Positions 45,506 through 54,150 of a DNA stretch of 64,000 nt are shown in pieces. Where the stretch lies: positions 61,207,064 through 61,271,063 of the forward strand of contig NC_080542.1 of assembly GCF_028640845.1 (NCBI RefSeq), read 5' to 3'. The first letter of the stretch is position 1; each line of letters opens with the position of its first letter. This DNA is from Ahaetulla prasina. Lineage: Eukaryota > Chordata > Lepidosauria > Squamata > Colubridae. Below the pieces are notes generated by a model, which worked only from the letters and a program-made list of their open reading frames with translations, did not search any database and was not told the DNA's origin. The position numbers and the translations under genes were made by a program.

Positions 45506-46750
45506 TCTAGAAAAAAGTGGTACAGATAGCATCACCATCAGATGGATTTGTAACTGTCTGACAAACCATACTCAACAAGTAGTTCTCAATGGGTCTACAT
45601 CTACATGGAGGGAAGTAAGCAGTGGGGTACCACCAGGTTCTGTCTTAGGCCCAGTACTCTTCAATATCTTCATAAACAACTTAGAGGAGGGAATAGAAGG
45701 GGAACTTACCAAATTTGCAGATGATACTAAGCTGGCAGGAATAGCTAACACCCTAGAAGATTTTGTTAGATAGGGCCCAGACTTGAATACCGGGCCCTAT
45801 CTAACAAAATGAAATTCAATGTAGGGGAAAGTAAAGTATTACACTTAGGCAAAAAAAAACCCAAAAGTATACATAGACTGGATGAAACCAGACTTAACAG
45901 CAGTAACTGTGAGAGAGATCTTGGTGTCTTAGTGGAAAACTAGCTAAATATGAACCAGCAGTGTGCAGCAGCAGCCAAAAAAGCCAATGCAATCCTAAAC
46001 TGCATTAACAGAGGGATACAATCAAAATCAAGTGAGGTACTAATATCTCTGTATAAAGCCTTAGTAAGACCACACCGAGAATACGGCGTCCAGCTTTGAT
46101 CACCACACTATAAAAAGATGTTGAGACTCTAGAAAAAAGTGGTACAGATAGCATCACCATCAGATGGATTTGTAACTGTCTGACAAACCATACTCAACAA
46201 GTAGTTCTCAATGGGTCTACATCTACATGGAGGGAAGTAAGCAGTGGGGTACCACCAGGTTCTGTCTTAGGCCCAGTACTCTTCAATATCTTCATAAACA
46301 ACTTAGAGGAGGGAATAGAAGGGGAACTTACCAAATTTGCAGATGATACTAAGCTGGCAGGAATAGCTAACACCCTAGAAGATTTTGTTAGATAGGGCCC
46401 AGACTTGAATACCGGGCCCTATCTAACAAAATGAAATTCAATGTAGGGGAAAGTAAAGTATTACACTTAGGCAAAAAAAAACCCAAAAGTATACATAGAC
46501 TGGATGAAACCAGACTTAACAGCAGTAACTGTGAGAGAGATCTTGGTGTCTTAGTGGAAAACTAGCTAAATATGAACCAGCAGTGTGCAGCAGCAGCCAA
46601 AAAAGCCAATGCAATCCTAAACTGCATTAACAGAGGGATACAATCAAAATCAAGTGAGGTACTAATATCTCTGTATAAAGCCTTAGTAAGACCACACCGA
46701 GAATACGGCGTCCAGCTTTGATCACCACACTATAAAAAAGATGTTGAGAC
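45506..46750 (+). repeat. 622/623-bp near-identical tandem duplication
   Basis: TCTAGAAAAA occurs at 45506, 46128 and 46751, and the two intervening units appear identical except for one extra A in CTATAAAAAAGATG of the second. The junction motif TCTAGAAAAA(A)GTG occurs at both natural ends of the unit, so microhomology could explain the duplication. Confidence 0.9.
45760..45810. repeat. 19-bp-arm hairpin inside CR1 (repeated at 46382-46432)
   Basis: ATTTTGTTAGATAGGGCCC (45760-45778) is the exact complement of GGGCCCTATCTAACAAAAT (45792-45810), with a 13-bp loop. The right arm is normal CR1 sequence (compare 52794-52812); the left arm replaces normal CR1 sequence. Confidence 0.9.
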
Positions 46751-47090
46751 TCTAGAAAAAGTGTAGAGAAGAACCACCAAGATGATCAGGAGTTCCAATA
46801 TTTGAGGGGCTGCCACAGAGAGACGGGGTCAAGCTTTTTTCCAAGGCATCTGAAGGCCAGACAAGGAATAATGGATGGAGATTCAGCCTAGAAATAAGGA
46901 GAAATTTTCTGGCAGTGAGAACAATCAGCCAATGGAACACCTTGCCTTCGGATGTTGTGGGAGCTTCATTATTGTAGGCTTTCAAGAAGAACTTGAAATT
47001 GGACTGCCATTTGTTAGAAATGGTGTAGGGTCTCCTGCTTGGGTGGGGGGTTGGACTAGATGACTTACAAGGTCCCTTCCAACTCTGTTA

Positions 47091-47462
47091 ATCTGTTAAT
47101 ATCATCAAGTCTACCTGGTTGCTTTCTCTACACTCATCACTTTCTACCTCCAGCTCTTCCAGCTTGGCTTGCTTTCCCCATAGACGGATACCCCTGTCCC
47201 CATGGATGAATGTCATCCCCTAGAGTTTCTCTTCCCAGTCCTCTTTTCTCCCCACCCCTAAGGACCACCGGGGTCTCAGAGGGTCATCTTCCCCCGGCCA
47301 CTCAGACAGATCCAATCCTACCAGAGGGGGCATCACAGACACCTCTTCCCAAGTTTCAGTTTCTCCCTTGAGTAAACATTGTTTCCCCATGGTAAAAGTA
47401 ATATCCTTTCCAGGTTGATCAAAATTCTGCAATTTTGGATTGCAGAATTAGATTCCACGTAA
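47091..47462 (-). other. Probable LTR-element internal sequence, unassigned
   Basis: A minus frame of 70 codons (47220-47432) lies just inside the LTR-like end at 47463. It is acidic and Trp/Gly-rich, with no family I recognise. Confidence 0.3.
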
Positions 47463-48144
47463 TGTCAGATCTGCCCCAAAGGTACCATTTAGGAAAGCAG
47501 ATTATTGCTGTTTTGATTTTTGTCCCTCCAGAAGCACCGACCACCATCCTGACTTTGTTCTTCTCATCCACCAGGATAGTCGGACACATGGATGAGAAAG
47601 GTTGTTTACCTGTTGGGGATGGAGCCAGGTGAGATGCATTGCTGGACATGGTCCTCGAACATGCCACTTAAACCACTAGCCAGTATAGTTGTAGTAGTAA
47701 ATATTCTGTGAACTATGGGCTGATTCACATCAGTCCTTCCTTTGCTCCAGCTGATTGAAGAGAAAAGAACTTTTGCTAAAGATGTTGGTTGCAGGAAAGT
47801 GAAGCAGAATCTGAAGTTCCTGCTCACCAATACAAAGAGCCAAACCCCAACATTCCCCTTGCCTTCCCTTTCCCCAATATCTGGTCTGTTGCCATCCAAT
47901 CCAGGATTGCCATGAAAACTCTGGGTTGTTTAGACTGCTGTGATTTCACACCCAGGGCAAGTAACCTTAAAGATGTCCATCATAACTGGTACAAATCTGC
48001 TCTAGTCTTCTTCACAAATCAGCTCCCCCTCCTCAATTTCCACCATTAGATACATAAGTTTGGATTGTCCCAAATGCCTCCCCCCTCCCTTCCTCTTTGA
48101 TGGCAGGGTTCCAACAAGGCACCAGGCCAATGGATATCCTGACA
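47463..48144 (-). mobile_element. LTR family Y, copy b, carrying a GGT-derived insert
   Basis: On the minus strand it starts TGTCAGGATATCCATTGG (48144) and ends GGGGCAGATCTGACA (47463), giving TGTCAG...CTGACA inverted termini. 47745-48120 matches LTR copy a, and the last ~25 bp match copies a and d (CTTTCCTAAAT/GAAT...GCAGATCTGACA). The roughly 250 bp in between (47490-47745) are absent from copies a and d and hold the GGT-like sequence. No clear target duplication. Confidence 0.55.
47506..47667 (-). pseudogene. GGT1: Gamma-glutamyltransferase (GGT) coding fragment
   Basis: GGT is a membrane-bound glutathione hydrolase. Minus-strand residues encoded by 47610-47506 include [11 protein letters not shown] and [11 protein letters not shown], followed by KIKTA. 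This is the C-terminal catalytic signature: the SSM serines and the GG of GASGG form the substrate/oxyanion site in known GGTs. About 35 residues align without gaps. Immediately upstream, CCATCCCCAACAG|GT could be a splice acceptor in the GGT reading phase; alternatively LAPSPT continues the frame with a small deletion. Downstream, ACAGCA then AATCTGCTTT departs from an exon end by a 4-bp insertion. No other GGT exons were seen. GGT1-like versus another paralogue is not settled. Confidence 0.7.
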
Positions 48145-48145
48145 A

Positions 48146-49302
48146 TGTCAGATCTGGTAATTTATATAATGATAATCTTGACTGCTGTTGGCAAATATGA
48201 AAATACTTATGTTTTAGTACAGAGGTGAGGTTTTGAAAACTGATTAAATCCAGGTCCCAACCAAGAGGCAACCAATTTTGTAATCCAGAGTTACCAGTAA
48301 TAGTCAGTATGAAGGCAAGATGGAGAGGATTCTTCTCTGACAGCTCATGTTCTGAAGGGAAAGGACAGAGTCAAATGCTTCCCTTTTCTTCACTTGCAAA
48401 TTGAATCTCCAGGATTTTAGAAATTTTATATGGTCGTGAGGAAAAGATATGAAACATAGTGGCAGGGGGAAAAAAGCCAAATTAGTTTCTGGATTCAGGA
48501 TTTATTTTCCACTGTGTAATACAGGCTTTTGGGTGCAAGAAAAATTCTTGGATACAACAGGCTCTTCATTGCAAAAGTAAACAGCGTGCAATTACCCGGG
48601 GAAAAGATCTGTTAGACAAAATCAGAAAAATAAACTTACATTTTACTTGTTTGGCAGATAAAATTGAATCCTGGCATTATGTAAAGATTCAATGTATTGG
48701 CTACATTTTCAGTCTTAAAAGAAACTTTAGGCTTGGCAATTAGGGGTTGATGGTGGGAAACAAAAGCCACAATTCACATCTCGTGCAGCTTTCATGAAAG
48801 TGAAAATTGTTTTTCAAAAAGAAAATGGGGTCTGATGGAAGAGCTTATTGATTTTTTCCCCTAACGCTTTTGTATCACTAAGCCTTAATTATCCTATGCA
48901 GAGGCATAATGTCTTAAATTAAAAAAAGACCCTTTAAAAATAAATAATCCTGTCCCTATAATATTAATGCTGATGAATGAGTTTTTTTTTATCAAAAAAG
49001 TATCCTACTTTGTCATGCACTCCAGAAATAAAAATAATCAATTATTTTTCAGAGTGAAAAATAATCAATAGCCAATGCTTTGTGATAAAGAAAGACTTTG
49101 TCATAGCAACAAAGGTGACAGATAGCTGAGCATTTGGAAGAGTTCCCCTACAGTCTTGGCTAACAGGATAAAAAGCTGTAAAACATACATATATTATTAA
49201 TAACAAATATTTATTTTTTATTTTATTTATCAAATTATATTATTATAATATTGATAAAAATAATTTATAAAAAAAGTACAGCTGCAGTCTGAATGAGAAC
49301 AA
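48146..49302. other. Mostly unassigned; short LTR-Y-like end at the left
   Basis: Begins TGTCAGATCTGG (48146-48157), like the end of LTR copies b and d, so a truncated copy may abut copy b. The remainder is AT-rich with no recognised element. Confidence 0.3.
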
Positions 49303-49774
49303 TGTCAGGGTTCCGCCCAATGGCCTAATTATATCATGAGCCTTGAGTCAAGCTTCAAAAAAAATCCATTTATTTATTAGGAGCTTCATCTCGGCACATT
49401 CCAAGTGAAGCCAACTCTGTCCTCATTTAATTCACACCCTGGCTCTGGCCCTGTTCCCCTCTCCCCCCAAGGCATGTCATTAGTCACATTCCCTAATGAA
49501 GCACTTTTATGGGTTGTAGAAGTCCCTCCTTCCAGCCACTGTGGGTCTCCATGGCCTTGACATAGAGATGGCTAGAATGTGCTTTTGTTTTGACTGAAAT
49601 CCAATTCCCTCGCTGTAGCTGTGAGGCTCAGATCCTCATCCCCCTGCCTATGGCAACTCAAGAGCAGGTCAGAAATGCTTCACAAGTTGATATTTGGCTT
49701 CCCTCACTTCCCAAAGGCGACCTGTGCAAAGCAAATATAGTTATGAGTACAGGTATTGATTTCAGGGGTGCGAC
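49303..49774 (-). mobile_element. Candidate 3' LTR of minus-strand Gypsy
   Basis: On the minus strand it follows a GGGGGAGGG polypurine tract after the chromodomain stop, has CCCATAAAAGTGC (TATA-like) and CTAATAAATAAATGG (poly-A signal), and ends GCGGAACCCTGACA. The left end TGTCAGGGTTCC is at 49303. No 5' LTR or target duplication seen. Confidence 0.6.
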
Positions 49775-51604
49775 CCTCCCCCAGGTTTTGTTGGGTTGTC
49801 TTCATGGAATTTAGCTATGAGGTGGTCAGACTGGATGTTTCTGCTCTTTACCCAAGATGCCTCTGATAGGGAGTAGCCCTTCCACTTGAATAGGTATTGG
49901 AGTTGTCTTCTGTGCCACCTCGAGTCGAGGATGTGTTGCACTTCATAATGGGTTTGGCCCCCTATGACTACTGGATCTGGGGACTCATGGGGTAGTGGCC
50001 TCAGGGTTGACCCAAGCACAGGTTTTAAAAGGCTGCTATGGAATACCTGATGTACCTTTCCTAGCAGTTGGGGCAATTTTAATTGCACTGTGACCAGGTT
50101 GATAATCTTCACTGTGGGGAATGGCCCCATGAACTTGGGTCCCAGCTTCTTGCTGGGGAAAATTAACCTCAAATACTTTGTGGAGAGTAGAACGTTTTCT
50201 CTCCTGGAAAGGTTGTTGTGGGGCTCAGTGTTTGTCTGCCTGTTTCCTGTCTGTGCTGCTTTAGTTAGTACTTTCTTGACATTTTCCCATGCTGCTTTTA
50301 GCATTGACAGCCAATCTGTCAAGCTGACTGAGAAGTGGGATCCCTTGGGTATTCTGGCATTGGGACAAAGTCCATGTGACTCACTACTTTGAACAGAGTT
50401 AATCCCGTGCTACTGTGAACCGCATTATTGTACGTGACCTCAGCAAAAGCAGGAGGTCCATCCAATTGGATTGCTGATAGTTCACATCAGGGGTGAAATC
50501 TAAAAATTTTCCCTACCGGTTCTGTGGACGTGGCTTAATTGGTTGGCGTGGCTTGGTGTTCAGATGACTGGGTGGGTGTGGCCAATAACAATAAATAATA
50601 AAAATAATAAACAAAGTATAAAAAACAATAAGAGGTACCAAAAACTAACTTTCACTTTTTACACATACACAATACAGCACAACTGACTCACACACAATGT
50701 AAAAGCAGCTGCACTTCACACTTCACACAGCCACAAAAAGCTCAAAAACCAACTTTCACACTTTACACACACACAACACAACTCAACTCTCTCACACACA
50801 CACACAATACCACATACAGCTTTCTGAGATTTTGTGTGTTTGTGTAGTTAGAATGAAACACTACAGAAACGCACCAAATCTCAGAAAGCTGCACGAATAT
50901 TTTATTTTATTATTTTATTTTATTTTTTAAGATTTGTGGACTTCAATTCCCAGAGTTCCTCAGCCAGCAAAGCTAGCCAGCATTAGTTGCTCAGTGATGA
51001 ACTAGATTAGCTGAGCAACTGATTCTGTCTTGTGCTGAAAGTGAAACTGGGGCTTTTGGGCTGGGAAAAAAGCCATGCATTGGATCAGTAATCAGGTAAG
51101 TGCCTTAGAATCTCTTAAAAGGAGGTTTTCTACATGTTTTCTACAGAAAACATGATTTTTAAGGTTCTGCTGATGAAGAACTCAGGTGAGATTGGCAGAG
51201 GAGCCTTTAAAAAAAAATTTTTTTAAGTTTAAAGGCTCTGCCGGTCTCAGCTGAGGGGTGGGATCCTCAAAGGCTTTTTTTTTACTTTTAAAGGCATGTT
51301 TCAGCTGAAGCAAAACCTTCTTTTAAAAGTAAAAAAAACCTCTTTGCTGATGGTGTAGCTCAGCAGAAGCGGGGGGGTGGGCCCAGGGATTTTTGCTACT
51401 GGTCCTCCGAACCAGCAGCCACCATCGCTACTGGATCGCGCGAGCCTGTCCGAACCGGGAGCATTTCACCCCTGGTTCAAATAACACCTCAGGTACTGTT
51501 CTACAATGGCGTTCAGTCTCTCCCCCCCACTCATTGGTTCTCAGGTGAAAGGCTTAGCTAAGGTCCTGGGACAACCCAATGGACTGCAGCAACTCCCTCC
51601 AACT
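49762..51604 (-). pseudogene. Ty3/Gypsy integrase C-terminus and chromodomain, split by hAT
   Basis: The 186-codon frame 49762-50322 gives LSMLKAAWENVKKVLTKAA, KKLGPKFMGPFPTVKIINLV (SH3-like fold after integrase), VHQVFHSSLLKPVLGS and the chromodomain YEVQHILDSRWHRRQLQYLF / KWKGYSLSEASWV. Upstream integrase sequence (50323-50487) is interrupted by the hAT element and continues at 51475-51604. The element would encode an integrase targeted by histone-tail recognition; here only the 3' end of pol remains. Confidence 0.85.
50488..51474. mobile_element. hAT element copy D, 987 bp, with internal hairpins
   Basis: Ends CAGGGGTGAAATC and GCATTTCACCCCTG match element C. Flanks GTTCACAT (50480-50487) and GTTCAAAT (51475-51482) form an 8-bp duplication with one mismatch. 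Inside: a CA-rich stretch (50640-50815), a hairpin with arms CAGCTTTCTGAGATTT / AAATCTCAGAAAGCTG (50817-50893) and a second hairpin (51269-51340). No transposase. It interrupts Gypsy integrase. Confidence 0.85.
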
Positions 51605-51776
51605 TAGCCGTGAGCTGAAAACGCACCTATTTATTCAAGCGGGACTGGATTCAATAAAATTGAAATTTTATTGGGGTATTTATGTCTTAAGATTTTAAAC
51701 TGTTTTAAAATTTCGGCCACATTATAATATTTCTTTTTAACTTCTTTTTAATGTTTATATATTGAATTTATATATT
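51605..51776 (+). mobile_element. L2-like 3' end fragment
   Basis: Reads LSRELKTHLFIQAGLD in frame, the L2 C-terminal end, then an AT-rich 3' UTR. Short and without its own target duplication. Confidence 0.5.
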
Positions 51777-51917
51777 GGATTTCAGTAAAGCATTTGACAA
51801 TGTAGACCTCAGCCTTCTTGGTATTCTAGAAAAATGTGGTATAGTTAGATCAGCACTAGATGGATTTGTAACTGGATGACAGATCACACTCAATCTTTAG
51901 TCGTTAATGAGACTATT

Positions 51918-52580
51918 TGCCAGACCTGCCCCAGCTTGCATATTCAGGAAAGAAATATTCACAACTCTATTTGTAGTGAAATCAGGGGTGAAATCTAGCA
52001 GGTTCTGACAGGTTCTGGAGAACCAGTAGCAGAAATTTTGAGTAGTTCAGAAACTGGCAAATACCACCTCTGGCTTGCCCCAGAGTGGGGTAGGAATGAA
52101 GATTTTGCAATATCCTTCCCCCAGGAGTAGGGAGGGAATGGGGATTTTGCAGTATCCTTCCCCTGCCATGCCCACCAAGCCACACCACGCCCACCAAGCC
52201 TCTCCCACAGAACTGGTAGTAAAAATTTGGATTTCACCACTGAGTGAAATGTATGCTTTTACTGAAACCATGGTTACAACATACCAAAGCCAGATCTTAA
52301 GATTTCTCACTTAACTCCAGTAATTTTCCCTTCTCCCAGGCTCTCCCCCTTGGTCACCTTGGTCATGTCTAATAAGGTTCAAATTAGGTGTTTTAGTAAC
52401 AGTTCCACATTTTGGTACCTCTTTGGATGGGCATTTCGCATTCCATTCCCAACCTTGTGTCCTTGGATCTTTCAAATATTGTTTGTGGATGGCACCTATG
52501 GTTCCCTGTCATCCAGGGGGATAGCAGGCTGCCATCAGAGTGAAGCGAAGCAGTGCTGAGGTTTGATGGCAGATCTGACA
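51918..52580 (-). mobile_element. LTR family Y, copy d (solo LTR-like)
   Basis: Termini TGCCAGACCTGCC and GGCAGATCTGACA are inverted repeats (11 of 13). It interrupts CR1 coding sequence and contains the hAT copy B. Without the hAT and its duplication it is about 395 bp, similar to copy a (412 bp). Only ends are shared clearly; a target duplication was not convincing. Confidence 0.5.
51983..52242. mobile_element. hAT MITE, family 1 (copy B)
   Basis: Starts CAGGGGTGAAATCTAGCAGG and ends GGATTTCACCACTG. A perfect 8-bp target duplication AGTGAAAT lies at 51975-51982 and 52243-52250. Closely parallels 4052-4374 but has fewer GGGAATGGGGATTTTGCAG units. Confidence 0.92.
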
Positions 52581-53386
52581 TTAAATCTACATGGAGAGAA
52601 GTAAGCAATGGAGTACCCCAAGTTTCTCTTTCTGCTTTAGGTCCAGGAATCTTCAATATTTCATAAAAAATTTAGAAGAGGGAATAGAAGGGGAACTCAT
52701 CAAATTTTCAGAAGACACCAAGCTGGCAGGAATAGCCAACACCCCAGAAGATAGGTTCAAGATTCAGTTGGATCTTAACATACTTGAATACTGGGCCCTA
52801 CCTAACAAAATGAAATTCAATGGAGAGAAAAGTAAAGTTAAGCAGGAAAATCCAAAAGTACAAGTATAGATTAGGCAAAACCTGGCTCAATAATTGTGAG
52901 AGAGATCTTGTAGTCCTAGTGGACAATCACTTAAACATGAGCCGGCAGGGTGCTGCAGCCCCCAAAAAAGCCAAGGTAGTCCAAGGTTGCATTAACAGAG
53001 GAATAGAATCAAGATCACATGAAGTGTCAATATTACTTTATGATACCTTAGTAAGACCACACTTTGAGTACTGTATCCAGTTTTGGTCACCACAATATTA
53101 AAAAGATATTGAGAATCAGGAAAGAATGCAGAGAAAAGCAACAAAAATGATTGGGGGCTGGAGACTAAAACAAATGAAGAACAGTTGCAGGAATTGGATA
53201 TGTCTAGTCTAGTGAAAAGAAGGACTGGATGGAAACTAATCAAGGAGAGAGGCAATTTAGAACTAAGGAAAAATTTCCTGACAGTGAGAATAATTGACCT
53301 GTGTAACACCTTACATTCAGAGGTTGCGGGTTCTCTATCTCTTTTAAGAAGAGATTGGACAGCAATTTGTCTGAAATTGTATAGGG

Positions 53387-53640
53387 CCGTGATGGTGCAC
53401 CTATGGCATGCATGCTAAAGGTGGCACCAAGAGCCCTCTCTGTGGGAGCACATGCTGTTGCCCTAGCTCAGCCAGCTGATCGTCGGGTTCCCATGTGCGT
53501 ATGTGCGCCGGCCATCTGGTCATTGTGCTTCTGAGGCGTGCATGCATGCCAGCTAGCTGGTCATCAGGTTTCAGATGCTCTTGCGCACGAACATGCCTTC
53601 CAGTTTGGGCACTCTGTGCCTAAAAGGTTCACCATCACTG
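53387..53640. mobile_element. hAT MITE, family 2 (copy I) at a CR1 3' end
   Basis: Starts CCGTGATGGTGCACCT and ends AAAAGGTTCACCATCACTG, inverted termini. It inserted in the same CR1 motif (CTGAAATTGTATAGGG) as copy H at 5088. The right flank is not CR1, so the expected duplicate is missing and a rearrangement is likely. Confidence 0.75.
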
Positions 53641-54150
53641 CACTACAGCATAACCAACATAAGCTATGAAAAGAATAGCATTGCCATTACACAAAAATAT
53701 TTCAGAAACAGCCATCAGACTAATCAAACACATGGTATTACCATAGCACATAAACCAACTAAATTCCTCCAAAACATACTGAGTAAACCAAAAGACACAG
53801 TAGCACAAGAATAAAAATCAGGAGTCATCTACAACATATAGTGTAAGGATTACAACAGTCACTAGGAAGCAAACACTGTACATAAATAAGAAGCATACTA
53901 TGCACTTGCTAGCACTGCTGATATTAGCTAGTGAAGTAATGAAACATATGCAAGCAAACAACTCTAGATCAGAGAGCACCAAGGACTCCACAGTTCAACC
54001 CTGAATTACATATATACTCTTTGGTAGGTTTCTCCTTGGTAGTTCCTTGATTAGGGTTTTATTTTCTCCTTTCTTGCTTATTTGACTGGTGTTAATTTAA
54101 GGGCTTGCCACTTCTAGATGACAGGTAGAACAATCCAGAAAAATTATGTG
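53641..54150 (+). mobile_element. Penelope-like element fragment, second family
   Basis: Frames give TNQTHGITIAHKPTKFLQNI, then LSKPKDTVAQE, KSGVIYNI and CKDY, the region leading into a GIY-YIG endonuclease. The rest is degraded, with ALASTADIS and LHSSTLNY-like pieces downstream. The element differs from the 39.5-40.6 kb family. Confidence 0.6.

Larger units (their letters stand above)
45470..47090 (+). mobile_element. CR1 LINE with a 622-bp internal tandem duplication
   Basis: RT C-terminal half: [37 protein letters not shown] and the catalytic [10 protein letters not shown] (45712-45741), then NKMKFNVGESKVLHLG-like, NCERDLGVLVEN-like and LVRPHREYGVQL. The segment 45506-46127 is repeated at 46128-46750. 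The true 3' end follows (RNFLAVRTISQWNTLPSDVV in frame near 46900; terminus GGTTGGACTAGATGACTTAC). Inactive. Confidence 0.9.
51777..53386 (+). mobile_element. CR1 LINE 3' half, interrupted
   Basis: 51777-51913 gives LDFSKAFDNVDLSLLGILEKCG (RT block). It resumes at about 52583 with STWREVSNGVPQ-like sequence, then a catalytic-site stretch degraded to KFSEDTKLAG and NCERDLVVLVDNHLNMS. LVRPHFEYCIQFWSPQY follows (53056-53100), and RNFLTVRIIDLCNTL near 53270. The gap is filled by an LTR-like element (51918-52580). The 3' end is cut by a hAT element at 53387. The FADD-to-FSED change would abolish catalysis. Confidence 0.8.

Noticed and set aside
47220..47667. Retroviral protease reading of this region
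   Set aside because: First impression from the GAS residues; the surrounding SSMCPT and [11 protein letters not shown] order fits GGT and not an aspartic protease.
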